DNA of 64,000 nt, from positions 1-64,000 of the forward strand of contig DASZXK010000053.1 in assembly GCA_035545855.1 (NCBI GenBank), given 5' to 3'. This document shows positions 6,869-16,737 of the stretch, piece by piece. The stretch's first letter is position 1. Every line of letters starts with the position of its first letter. The notes under the pieces were generated by a model, which worked only from the letters and a program-made list of their open reading frames with translations, had not been told where the DNA came from and searched no databases. This stretch comes from DASZVB01 sp035545855 (GTDB taxonomy: Bacteria; Myxococcota_A; Polyangia; Polyangiales; Polyangiaceae). A program made the position numbers and the translations under genes.

Positions 6869-9541
6869 GTGCACACGTTCCGCCCCGAGCCCATGGATCA
6901 GGATCCCGCCGAGACGACCGAGTGGGTCGAGTCCCTGGAGGCCGTGCTGAAGGCACACGGCAAGCGACGCGCCCGGTTCCTCATCAAGCGGATCACGGAG
7001 ACGGCGAAGCGCGCGGGAGTGCTCCCCGAGGGCTCGCTCACGACGGACTTCGTGAACACGATCCCGGAATCGGAGTCGGCGGATCACCCCGGCGACAGCC
7101 TCCTCGAGAAGCGCATCCGGCGGATCATTCGCTGGAACGCGGTCGCGATGGTGCATCGCGCGAACCACCAGTTCTCGGGGATCGGCGGGCACCTCTCGAC
7201 GTACGCATCGAGCGCGAGCCTCGTCGAGATGGGCTTCAACCACTTCTTCCGCGGCAAGGACGGCGAGGGCTCCGGCGATCAGGTCTACTTCCAGGGGCAC
7301 GCGGCGCCGGGCGTCTACGCGCGCGCGTTCCTCGAGGGACGGATCGGCGTCGGGCACCTCGAGCGGTTCCGTCGAGAGGTGCAGCGCGGCCAGGGCCTTT
7401 CTTCCTACCCGCACCCGCGGCTCATGCCGACGTTCTGGGAGTTCCCGACGGTGAGCATGGGCCTCGGCCCGCTCCACGCGATCTACCAGGCGCGATTCAA
7501 CCGGTACCTCCACCACCGCGGCTTCGCCGACACGTCCAGGTCTCGCGTGTGGGCCTTCCTCGGCGACGGCGAGACGGACGAGCCCGAGTCCCTCGGGAGC
7601 CTCAGCATCGCGGCGCGGGAGGGGCTCGACAACCTCACCTTCATCGTCAACTGTAACCTCCAGCGGCTCGACGGCCCCGTCCGCGGGAACGGCAAGATCA
7701 TCCAGGAGCTCGAGGCCGTGTTCCGCGGCGCGGGCTGGAACGTCATCAAGGTCATCTGGGGTCCCGAGTGGGACGACCTCTTCGCGCGGGACGAGGACGG
7801 CGTGCTCCTCCGGCGCTGCAACGACGTCGTGGACGGCGAGCTCCAGAAGTACGCGACGAGCGACGGCGCCTACACGCGAAAGCACTTCTTCGGGACGGAC
7901 CCGCGGCTCCTGAACCTCGTCTCCCACCTCTCGGACGACGACATCCGGAAGCTCCGCCGCGGCGGGCACAGCTTCCGGAAGATCTACGCGGCGTTCAAGG
8001 CCGCGGTGGAGTTCGAGGGGAAGCCCTCCGTCATCCTCGCGCACACCGTGAAGGGGTGGACGCTCGGCGAGGGCTTCGAGGGTGTGAACGTCACGCACCA
8101 GAAGAAGAAGATGGAGCTCGAGGAGCTGAAGCGCTTCCGGGACGTCATCGAGCTCCCGGTGCCGGATTCCCAGATCGCGGACGCGCCGTTCTACCACCCC
8201 GGCCCGAACAGCGAGGAGGTGCAGTACATCGTCGAGCGAAGGCGCGCGCTCGGCGGGCCGCTCCCGAAGCGGAAGCCGGTCGCGCAGGTGCCCATCGAGC
8301 TCCCGAGGCCGGATCTCTACGCGGAGTTCCAGGGGGGCATGAAGGCGGGCGAAGCCTCCACCACGATGGTGTTCACGCGGCTCCTCTCGAAGCTCATCCG
8401 CGACAAGTCGATTGGTCGGAGGATCGTTCCCATCATCCCGGACGAGGGCCGCACCTTCGGGATGGACGCGCTCTTCGGCCAGGTCGGCATCTACTCGTCG
8501 CAAGGGCAGCTCTACGAGCCGGTCGACAAGGGGCACCTCCTTTATTACCGCGAAAGCAAGGACGGCCAGGTGCTCGAGGAGGGCATCACGGAGGCCGGCA
8601 GCACCGCGTCCTTCGTCGCCGCGGGAACGTCCTACGCCGTGCACGGGCAGCCGATGATCCCGTTCTACGTCTTCTATTCCATGTTCGGTTTTCAACGAAC
8701 CGGCGATCAGCTCTGGGCGGCGGGGGACGCGATGACCCGCGGGTTCCTCCTCGGAGCGACCGCGGGCCGGACGACGTTGAACGGCGAGGGCCTCCAGCAC
8801 GAGGACGGGCACAGCCTGCTCCTCGCGAGCACGGTGCCGAGCGTCGTTGCGTACGACGTCGCGTTCGCGTTCGAGCTCGCGACGATCATCGAGGACGGGC
8901 TCCGGCGCATGATCCAGGAGCAGGAGAACGTCGTCTACTACATCACCCTGCAGAACGAGCAGTACCGGATGCCGCCTTCACCCGGAGACGTGAAGGAAGG
9001 GATCCTCCGCGGCATCTACCGCTACAAGACCGGCGAGAAGGGGAAGCGGAAGGTGCAGCTCTTCGGGAGCGGGAGCATCCTGAACCAGGTGCTCCGCGCG
9101 CAGGAGCTGCTCGGGGAGAAGTTCGACGTCTCGGCGGACGTCTGGAGCGTCACGAGCTACGGCGAGCTCCGGAGAGACGCGCTCTCGTGCGAACGGCACA
9201 ACCGCATGCACCCCCTCGATCCCCCGAAGACGGCGTACGTCGCGCGCGCGCTCGAAGGCGTGAAGGGCCCGTTCGTCGCCGCGAGCGACTACATGAAGGC
9301 GGTCCCGGATCAGATCGCGCGCTTCATTCCGGGGCGGTTCGTCCCGCTCGGGACGGACGGCTTCGGCATGAGCGACACGCGGGAGGCCCTCCGCCGGCAC
9401 TTCGAGGTGGACGCGGAGTGCATCGTGGTCGCGGCGCTGGACGGGCTTCGTCAGGAAGGCCAGGCGGACGCGATGGAGGTCGCGCAGGCGATGGACGCGC
9501 TCGGCGTGGACCCGGACAAGCTCGACGCGGCGACGGTGTGA
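6869..9541 (+). CDS. aceE: Pyruvate dehydrogenase E1 component, homodimeric type
   Basis: An 890-residue protein, the usual size for homodimeric E1 (E. coli about 887). It decarboxylates pyruvate with thiamine diphosphate and reductively acetylates the lipoyl group of E2. Visible signatures are HFFRGKDGEGSGDQVYFQGH near residue 130, the thiamine-diphosphate motif starting GDGETDEPESLGSLS with downstream NLQRLDGPVRGNGKI, IPDEGRTFGM, and the C-terminal TDGFGMSDTR. The GTG start has GGAGG six bases upstream. No E2 or E3 gene adjoins it. The window's other E1/E2 set at 35.7-39.3 kb is of the branched-chain type, so this is the likely dedicated pyruvate enzyme. Confidence 0.96.
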   Translation: MHTFRPEPMDQDPAETTEWVESLEAVLKAHGKRRARFLIKRITETAKRAGVLPEGSLTTDFVNTIPESESADHPGDSLLEKRIRRIIRWNAVAMVHRANHQFSGIGGHLSTYASSASLVEMGFNHFFRGKDGEGSGDQVYFQGHAAPGVYARAFLEGRIGVGHLERFRREVQRGQGLSSYPHPRLMPTFWEFPTVSMGLGPLHAIYQARFNRYLHHRGFADTSRSRVWAFLGDGETDEPESLGSLSIAAREGLDNLTFIVNCNLQRLDGPVRGNGKIIQELEAVFRGAGWNVIKVIWGPEWDDLFARDEDGVLLRRCNDVVDGELQKYATSDGAYTRKHFFGTDPRLLNLVSHLSDDDIRKLRRGGHSFRKIYAAFKAAVEFEGKPSVILAHTVKGWTLGEGFEGVNVTHQKKKMELEELKRFRDVIELPVPDSQIADAPFYHPGPNSEEVQYIVERRRALGGPLPKRKPVAQVPIELPRPDLYAEFQGGMKAGEASTTMVFTRLLSKLIRDKSIGRRIVPIIPDEGRTFGMDALFGQVGIYSSQGQLYEPVDKGHLLYYRESKDGQVLEEGITEAGSTASFVAAGTSYAVHGQPMIPFYVFYSMFGFQRTGDQLWAAGDAMTRGFLLGATAGRTTLNGEGLQHEDGHSLLLASTVPSVVAYDVAFAFELATIIEDGLRRMIQEQENVVYYITLQNEQYRMPPSPGDVKEGILRGIYRYKTGEKGKRKVQLFGSGSILNQVLRAQELLGEKFDVSADVWSVTSYGELRRDALSCERHNRMHPLDPPKTAYVARALEGVKGPFVAASDYMKAVPDQIARFIPGRFVPLGTDGFGMSDTREALRRHFEVDAECIVVAALDGLRQEGQADAMEVAQAMDALGVDPDKLDAATV

Positions 9542-9553
9542 GCCGCGCCGGGG

Positions 9554-9573
9554 CGGGCGCAAAAAAACGCCCG
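9554..9573 (+). terminator. Hairpin downstream of aceE
   Basis: CGGGCG (9554-9559) pairs with CGCCCG (9568-9573) around a loop that includes seven A residues. It lies 13 bases past the aceE stop codon. The short stem and the absence of a T run on this strand keep confidence low. Confidence 0.35.
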
Positions 9574-9632
9574 ATTTCCCACAACTCGACGCTCCTCCGG
9601 CCGATGCGGTCGGACGGGGATGGTAGAGTTCG

Positions 9633-10316
9633 ATGAACATGACCTGGGTGGACCCTCGCACCGGCTTTCGATACGCCCGCGAACCCAAGCGGCTCGTGTT
9701 TCCGGTCGAGGCGGAGATGCCTGAGACCAAGAGGCACCTCGAGATGCGGACGGCACTCTACGAGGTGCTGAAGATCCGGTTCGCGAAGGAAGCCTGGATC
9801 GGGTCGGAGCAGTTCGTGTACTGGGACCCGCTGGATCCGAGCGCTTGCGTGGCGCCGGACGCGTTCGTGCGCCTCGGCGGGCCAGACGACTCGTTCGACT
9901 GCTGGAAGGTGTGGGAGCGCGGAGCCCCCGAGCTCGCCGTCGAGATCGTGAGTGATTCGGACGCGTCGCCGTCGGAGACGGTCAAGAAGTTCCTCGGGTA
10001 CAATCGCCTCGGAGTGAAGGAGTACGTCCGCTTCGACCCAGACGGAGCGTCGCTCCGGATCTGGGACCGGTCGGGAGCCGGGCTGGTCGAGCGCACGATA
10101 GAGCCGGGGTCGGCCCCGGCGTGCGTCCCCCTCGGACTCTTCTGGCAGGTCACGGAGAGCGCGCCGGGCGAATGGTCGCTCCGGCTTTCCGTGGACCCGG
10201 CCGGGAAGGATCTGCTCCTCACGCACGCGGAGCTGCGGGAGCAATCCGAGGCGCAGGGGCGCGCCGCCGCGGAGCGGATTCGCGAGCTCGAAGCCGAGCT
10301 CGCCCGACGCGGCTGA
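9633..10316 (+). CDS. Uma2-family (DUF820) putative endonuclease
   Basis: A 227-residue protein of the Uma2 family, a PD-(D/E)XK nuclease-like fold found in large copy number in cyanobacteria and myxobacteria. Family features seen: an early HLEMRTALYEVLK helix, PDAFVRLG, then PELAVEIVSDSD (the Asp/Glu-X-Val active-site strand) and KFLGYNRLGVKEYVRFDPD (helix, VKEYV strand). The C-terminal 40 residues are a charged coiled-coil-like helix. The biological role of Uma2 proteins is not established. It stands alone between aceE and the convergent mutY. Confidence 0.85.
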   Translation: MNMTWVDPRTGFRYAREPKRLVFPVEAEMPETKRHLEMRTALYEVLKIRFAKEAWIGSEQFVYWDPLDPSACVAPDAFVRLGGPDDSFDCWKVWERGAPELAVEIVSDSDASPSETVKKFLGYNRLGVKEYVRFDPDGASLRIWDRSGAGLVERTIEPGSAPACVPLGLFWQVTESAPGEWSLRLSVDPAGKDLLLTHAELREQSEAQGRAAAERIRELEAELARRG

Positions 10317-10318
10317 CG

Positions 10319-11409
<1,091 letters not shown>

Positions 11410-11413
<4 letters not shown>

Positions 11414-11799
11414 TTCAGGTGCCGCGCCGCGTGTGCTTCCCAGTTCCGACCGTCCCAGGGCTCCACGTCGAACCAGTCGAGCGGCGTCTCGTCCAGGCAC
11501 CGCGCGTTCACGCTGAACCCATCCGGATGGGAGCGGGGGACGTAGAACGAGTGCACGCCGCACGTCCTGCAGAAGTGGTGCTTCGCGACGCCGGTGTTGA
11601 ACTTGTAGGTGGAGATCCTGTCCGCGCCCTTCTCCAGCGTGAAGTCGTCCTTCGGGACGATCACGTGCAGGTAGTGCTTCATCGTGCAGAGGGAACAGTT
11701 GCAGTCCGAGGCGCGCCACGTTCGGACGGTCACGCGAAACCGGACGGCGCCGCAGTGGCAGCCGCCCGTGAACGTGTGGGGGAGGGCGGGGCGGTTCAT
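11410..11799 (-). CDS. GFA/CENP-V family zinc protein
   Basis: From the ATG at 11799, preceded by GAGGAAG, the protein is 129 residues. It has the Mss4-like zinc fold of the GFA (glutathione-dependent formaldehyde-activating)/CENP-V family: GCHCGAVRF near the N-terminus, CNCSLC, and FCRTCG near the middle. Family members are often called S-(hydroxymethyl)glutathione synthase, but true glutathione-formaldehyde activity is shown for few of them. It is co-transcribed and overlaps with mutY. A start 11 codons further upstream at 11832 is possible. Confidence 0.85.
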
Positions 11800-11876
11800 G
11801 TCTTCCTCGGGGGGCAGGACGCAGGGGATCAACGCGGGCGGAGCCTAGGGCGCGGCGCTTCCGACGGCAAAGGCCG

Positions 11877-13499
11877 TCAGTCGCCGAGCTCGACCGAGGC
11901 GACGCTCGTCCGGAGGCCGAGCTCGCCGTCCGGCAGGTCCAGTCGGACGTGAGCGATCGGACCTCGGTCCTCGTGGGAGAGATCCAGCCGGACGCGATAG
12001 CGGTGCTCCTGGCCGTCGGCGCGGATCACGAACCGTTGCGAGGCGCGCTCCTCGTACTGAGCGGACGGGCGCGCCCAGAAGAGCTGTGCCATGCGGGCGT
12101 CGGGGCGACCACCCGGCGCCGCATGGACCGTCATGCGCACGCGGATCGTCCGGTGCGTCGAGATGTCCAGCGGGGCGACGTCCGTCGCGAGCCATGGATC
12201 GTCACCGCGGACGGTGAGCACGCCCGCGTCGTCTCGATCGAGGTCGTTGTGGATCCATCCCGACGGCGGCGGAAGGATTTCGCCGGGGCGAGCCGCCTCG
12301 TCCATGCCGATCGGCGTCGCCGAGCCCGCCGGGCGCGCCGCGAATTTCCACACCTCCGGCGGATTTCGCGGTGCGGCCATCGTCAGGAAGCGCTCGAGCA
12401 GCTCCTCGACGACGACGTCGGGGTGCTCGCGCTCGATGACGTCCAGCGGGAAGTCGTGCGTCGAGAGGAACACGCTCCGCCGGAAGTTCTCGGCGAGGTA
12501 CGGGCGGAGCGCGCCCATGAAGGAGTCGTGGAAGACGAGAGCGCGCGGGAGCCGCGGATCGTCGATCTCGCTCGCACGCGGCAGAGCGTGGGGCGCGGTG
12601 TTCGGCGCCGCGCGCACCCCCGGATCCGCGTCGCGCGCCCTCGGTGTCCGGACGCGGATCGTGACGCGGGCGGGTTCGGGGACGAAATCGCGGAGCGCCA
12701 TGAGGCCCGAAAGGTCCCCGCCGAGGTCCCGGGCGGTCGACGTCTCGGTCGCCGCGGGCGGAACGGGCTCGATCGCCGGTAGCCAGGTCCCGAGAAACCG
12801 CCCGATGGTCTGGTAGGCGGCGAACGCGCCGCGGTCGTTCCAGTGCGTGTCCGTCCGGTGATACGCGAGGCCGTGCTCACGGGCTTTCATGAGAGCGGGG
12901 CGGAGGTCGAGCGCGTCGGTTCTCCCGGCCTTCCCGAGCGCGCCGAGGAGCTGATCGAGCCGCGAGGGTCGCGTGCCGGCGTGGATCTCCTCGGGCATCC
13001 GGTCCGGGTAGATCGTTTCCTTGTTCGGCGGCACGAGCACCAGGTAGCGGATGCCCCGCGTCGCCAGGAAGTCGTGTCGCGCGTTCAGGACCGCCAGCCA
13101 TCCGGCGAGCTCCCGGCGAGAAAAGGGCTTCGCGCGCTGGTACTGAGCGAGCGCATCCTCGCCCGTGTAGAAGAGGAACCCGTCCCTCCCGATCAGGACC
13201 TTGGGTGAGGGAGATACGCCGATCGTGAAGCGGAGCATGCTCCCCACGCGGACGAATCGAGGGCGGAAGGCGAGCCGATCGGCGAACGCGGCCTCGAGCT
13301 TCGCGGGGAAGCGCTCCACGTCCGCCCAGTGGAGCGCGGGCACCGGCGCGGGGCGTCGGTTCTCCGCTGCGGGATCGAACGCGGACGGGCCGAACAGGGT
13401 CCGGAGGAACGTCCCCGAGAGCCCGACGACGAAGGCGACGGACGTCATCGCGTCGCGCACCGCGCGAAACGCGCTCGGTTTCTCGAGGAACACACTCAC
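11877..13499 (-). CDS. AlgX/AlgJ-like SGNH O-acetyltransferase-type protein
   Basis: A 540-residue protein starting at GTG 13499, two bases after the MBOAT stop codon. A single membrane segment at about 18-36 anchors a periplasmic AlgJ/AlgX-type domain (about 55-380). Catalytic signatures are TDTHWNDRGAF (DTHW at 217-220) and HDSF at 324-327, the usual Asp/His and Ser of this group. Residues about 390-540 form an additional C-terminal region, predicted beta-rich, not usual in AlgJ. With the upstream MBOAT it would transfer acyl (probably acetyl) groups to an exported glycan. The glycan is unknown because no polysaccharide polymerase lies nearby. Confidence 0.85.
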   Translation of the reverse strand: MSVFLEKPSAFRAVRDAMTSVAFVVGLSGTFLRTLFGPSAFDPAAENRRPAPVPALHWADVERFPAKLEAAFADRLAFRPRFVRVGSMLRFTIGVSPSPKVLIGRDGFLFYTGEDALAQYQRAKPFSRRELAGWLAVLNARHDFLATRGIRYLVLVPPNKETIYPDRMPEEIHAGTRPSRLDQLLGALGKAGRTDALDLRPALMKAREHGLAYHRTDTHWNDRGAFAAYQTIGRFLGTWLPAIEPVPPAATETSTARDLGGDLSGLMALRDFVPEPARVTIRVRTPRARDADPGVRAAPNTAPHALPRASEIDDPRLPRALVFHDSFMGALRPYLAENFRRSVFLSTHDFPLDVIEREHPDVVVEELLERFLTMAAPRNPPEVWKFAARPAGSATPIGMDEAARPGEILPPPSGWIHNDLDRDDAGVLTVRGDDPWLATDVAPLDISTHRTIRVRMTVHAAPGGRPDARMAQLFWARPSAQYEERASQRFVIRADGQEHRYRVRLDLSHEDRGPIAHVRLDLPDGELGLRTSVASVELGD

Positions 13500-13501
13500 G
13501 T

Positions 13502-14947
13502 TCAGAACCGGAAGTAGATGAAAGGGTCGTAGGTGCCGCTGGCGAGGAGCCCCACGGAGCTCAAGAAGATGGCGACGAGCGCCGCGAGCCCGAGCGTGTC
13601 CAGGAGGGCATGGGCGATCGCCGCGCGCTCTCCGGGCGACTCGGGCAGACGCGCCCTGCGTTCGGCGAGCCAGGGGACGACCGGCAGCGAGCCGACGGCG
13701 CCGACGGCAGCAGCGAGGACGACGTCTCGCGCGGGCCAGTGCGACGCTTGGTGGGCCATGGCGGCCGGGGTGCTGCCTCCGAACATCGCGGAGAAGATCC
13801 TCGTCGCGGCGGGGAGGGAGTCCGCCCGGAAGAGCACCCACCCGAACGTCACCACGAGGAGCGTGTAGGCGTGTCCGACCAGACGAGGGAGTCGTGCGAG
13901 CAGCCTCGACCCGCCCGAGCGTTCGAGAACGAGGAACGCGCCGTGAAACAGCCCCCACAGCACGAACGTCCAGCTCGCGCCGTGCCAGAGGCCGCAGAGG
14001 AAGAAGACGACGACGAGGTTCGTCGCCGTCCGGAGCTTTCCCCGGCGGTTTCCCCCGAGCGGGATGTAGAGATAGTCGCGGAACCAGGTCGAGAGGGAGA
14101 TGTGCCACCGTCGCCAGAACTCCGTCACGGAGCGGGAAGCGTAGGGGTGCGCGAAATTCTCCGGGAAGACGAGCCCGAACAGGCCGGCGAGGCCGATGGC
14201 CATGTCCGAGTAGCCGGAGAAGTCGAAGTAAATCTGGATCGCGTAGAGCCCAGCGGCGATCCACGCGAGGGCCGGCGTGAGCTCCTTCTGCGGCAGCGCG
14301 AAGAGCGCGTCCACGGCCGTCGCGACCGTGTTCGCGACGAGGACCTTCTTCCCGAGCCCGACCACGAAGCGCCGGACGCCCGAGGCGAACGCGGTCGTCG
14401 TCATCCGGTGCGCGGGAAGCTGATGCGCGATGTCGTGGTACCGGACGATGGGCCCCGCGATGAGCTGCGGGAAGAACGTGACGTAGAGCGAGAAGGCGAC
14501 GAGCGAGCGTTGCGGCTCCGACCGGCGCCGGTGGACGTCCACGACGTACGAGAGCGCGTGGAACGTGAAGAAGGAGATCCCGATGGGCAGGTGATGCTTC
14601 TCCATCCGGATCGCGGCAACGCCGGCGACGCGGAGAGCCGCGTTCAGGTTCTCCACGACGAAGTCCGCGTACTTGAACCATCCGAGGAGCCCCAGGTTCG
14701 CGACGATCGCGAGGCCGAGGAGGAGGTCTCCCGTCCGGTCGCGCCATCGTCCGAGCGCGAGCCCCGCTCCGTAGTTGAACCCGATGGAGGCGAGGATCAC
14801 CCATCCCCACGTGACCTCGCCCCATACGTAGAAGAGGAGGCTCGCCGCGACGAGGAATGCGTTCGCGGCGCGGGCCGGAACCAGGAGGATCCCGAGCAGC
14901 ACGACGGGCAGAAATGCGAAGAGAAAGAAGGGGGAGCTGAAGACCAT
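13502..14947 (-). CDS. MBOAT-family membrane O-acyltransferase
   Basis: A 481-residue polytopic membrane protein of the AlgI/DltB MBOAT family, which passes acyl groups across the inner membrane to a periplasmic transferase. Signatures are GISFFTFHALSYVVDV, TFFPQLIAGPIVRY, the FWRRWHISLSTWFRDYLYIP block and LCGLWHGASWTFVLWGLFHG with the catalytic His. The ATG at 14947 begins directly with a hydrophobic segment; upstream frame continuation is antisense to fumarase. It is followed at two bases by the AlgX-like gene. This MBOAT plus SGNH pair is the usual alginate/cellulose/peptidoglycan O-acetylation module. Confidence 0.93.
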   Translation of the reverse strand: MVFSSPFFLFAFLPVVLLGILLVPARAANAFLVAASLLFYVWGEVTWGWVILASIGFNYGAGLALGRWRDRTGDLLLGLAIVANLGLLGWFKYADFVVENLNAALRVAGVAAIRMEKHHLPIGISFFTFHALSYVVDVHRRRSEPQRSLVAFSLYVTFFPQLIAGPIVRYHDIAHQLPAHRMTTTAFASGVRRFVVGLGKKVLVANTVATAVDALFALPQKELTPALAWIAAGLYAIQIYFDFSGYSDMAIGLAGLFGLVFPENFAHPYASRSVTEFWRRWHISLSTWFRDYLYIPLGGNRRGKLRTATNLVVVFFLCGLWHGASWTFVLWGLFHGAFLVLERSGGSRLLARLPRLVGHAYTLLVVTFGWVLFRADSLPAATRIFSAMFGGSTPAAMAHQASHWPARDVVLAAAVGAVGSLPVVPWLAERRARLPESPGERAAIAHALLDTLGLAALVAIFLSSVGLLASGTYDPFIYFRF

Positions 14948-15073
14948 CGCCGCGGACGGGCCGCTGGGGCGGCATCCTACGTTGGAGGTCCGGGGTCGCG
15001 AAATCGTTCGCCGGAACTGCCGCCCCGCCGCGACGCGCGGTAAGCTCGCGCGCCTCTCGCCCCGGAAACCCCG

Positions 15074-16717
15074 ATGCCCGAATTCCAGTACCAGGACCTC
15101 CTCCCCCTCGGCAAAGACGAGACCCCGTACCGCCTCCTCACGAAGGACCACGTGTCCACATTCGAGGCCGGGGGCGAAAGCTTCCTGAAGGTGGAGAAGG
15201 AAGCCCTCACGCGTCTCACGCGGGACGCGATGCGGGACATCGCGCATCTCCTCCGCCCCGGGCACCTGCAGCAGCTCGCGAACATCCTGAAGGACCCGGA
15301 AGCGTCCGACAACGATCGCTTCGTCGCGCTCGACCTCCTGAAGAACGCGAACATCGCAGCGGGCGGCGTGCTCCCCATGTGCCAGGACACGGGGACGGCC
15401 ATCGTGATGGGGAAGAAGGGCCAGTACGTCTTCACGGGCGGCGGGGACGAAGAGGCGATCTCCCGCGGCGTGTTCGACACGTACGAGACGTCGAACCTTC
15501 GCTACTCGCAGATGGCGCCGCTCGACACGTACCAGGAGGTGAACACGGGCAACAACCTCCCGGCGCAGATCGAGATCTACGCGACGGACGGCGATGCCTA
15601 CAAATTCCTCTTCATGGCGAAGGGCGGGGGGTCCGCCAACAAGAGCTACCTCTATCAAGAGACGAAGGCGGTCCTGAATCCCGAGCGGCTCCTCGCGTTC
15701 CTGGAAGAGAAGCTCCGGTCGCTCGGGACGGCGGCGTGCCCGCCGTATCACCTCGCCGTCGTCATCGGCGGGACGTCCGCGGAGTACACGCTGAAGACGG
15801 CGAAATACGCCTCCGCCAGATACCTCGACACGCTCCCGACGAAGGGCAACAAGCTCGGCCACGCCATGCGGGATCCGGAGCTCGAGAAGCAGATCCACGT
15901 GCTCGCCCAGAAGACGGGCATCGGCGCGCAGTTCGGCGGAAAATACTTCGCCCACGACGTCCGCGTGATCCGCCTCCCGCGCCACGGCGCGAGTCTCCCC
16001 ATCGGCATCGCCGTCTCTTGCTCCGCCGACCGTCAGGCCCTCGGCAAGATCACGAAGGACGGCGTCTTCCTCGAGGAGCTCGAGCACGATCCGGCGAAGT
16101 ACCTGCCCGACGCGACGCACGAGTCGCTCGGCGGAGACGTCGTGAAGATCGATCTCTCGATGCCGATGAACGAGCTCCGCGCGACTCTCTCCAAGTACCC
16201 GGTGAAGACGCGTCTCTCGCTCTCGGGCTCGCTCATCGTCGCTCGCGACATCGCACACGCGAAGATGAAGGAGCGCCTGGATCGCGGGGAAGGCCTACCG
16301 GACTACATCAAGCAGCACGCCGTCTACTACGCGGGCCCGGCGAAGACGCCCGCCGGCTACGCCTCGGGTTCCTTCGGTCCGACGACGGCCGGTCGAATGG
16401 ACGCCTACGTGGATCAGTTCCAGGCGAACGGCGGCAGCTTCGTGATGCTGGCGAAGGGAAACCGCTCGAAGGCCGTGACGGACGCGTGCAAGAAGCACGG
16501 CGGCTTCTATCTCGGCTCGATCGGCGGTCCGGCGGCGCGCCTCGCGCAGGACTGCATCAAGAAGGTGGACGTCCTCGACTACTCCGAGCTCGGCATGGAA
16601 GCCGTCTGGAAGATCGACGTCGTGGATTTCCCCGCGTTCGTCGTCGTGGACGACAAGGGGAACGATTTTTTCGCGGACATCGGCGGTTCGACGAAGCACC
16701 TCGCGGTCACGAAGTAG
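15074..16717 (+). CDS. fumA: Class I fumarate hydratase
   Basis: A 547-residue class I (iron-sulfur) fumarase, the E. coli FumA/FumB length, with alpha and beta parts fused. It interconverts fumarate and malate in the TCA cycle. Cluster ligands are Cys103 in MCQDTGTA, a Cys in AACPPYHLAVVIGGTSAE and one in VSCSADRQ. The beta part has LSLSGSLIVARDIAHAK, YYAGPAKTP, FGPTTAGRMD and GSIGGPAARLAQ. It is divergent from the MBOAT gene (126 bases between starts) and convergent with the membrane-protein gene at 16738. Confidence 0.96.
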   Translation: MPEFQYQDLLPLGKDETPYRLLTKDHVSTFEAGGESFLKVEKEALTRLTRDAMRDIAHLLRPGHLQQLANILKDPEASDNDRFVALDLLKNANIAAGGVLPMCQDTGTAIVMGKKGQYVFTGGGDEEAISRGVFDTYETSNLRYSQMAPLDTYQEVNTGNNLPAQIEIYATDGDAYKFLFMAKGGGSANKSYLYQETKAVLNPERLLAFLEEKLRSLGTAACPPYHLAVVIGGTSAEYTLKTAKYASARYLDTLPTKGNKLGHAMRDPELEKQIHVLAQKTGIGAQFGGKYFAHDVRVIRLPRHGASLPIGIAVSCSADRQALGKITKDGVFLEELEHDPAKYLPDATHESLGGDVVKIDLSMPMNELRATLSKYPVKTRLSLSGSLIVARDIAHAKMKERLDRGEGLPDYIKQHAVYYAGPAKTPAGYASGSFGPTTAGRMDAYVDQFQANGGSFVMLAKGNRSKAVTDACKKHGGFYLGSIGGPAARLAQDCIKKVDVLDYSELGMEAVWKIDVVDFPAFVVVDDKGNDFFADIGGSTKHLAVTK

Positions 16718-16737
16718 CGGCCCCCGCAAGCGTTCCC

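Noticed and set aside
9633..10316. Uma2 gene as an active mobile element
   Set aside because: No inverted repeats or target-site duplications flank it, and Uma2 proteins are common stand-alone genes in this group.
13500..14975. In-frame upstream extension of the AlgX-like gene
   Set aside because: The extension is a shadow of the MBOAT gene in another frame; the real gene begins at GTG 13499, two bases past the MBOAT stop.
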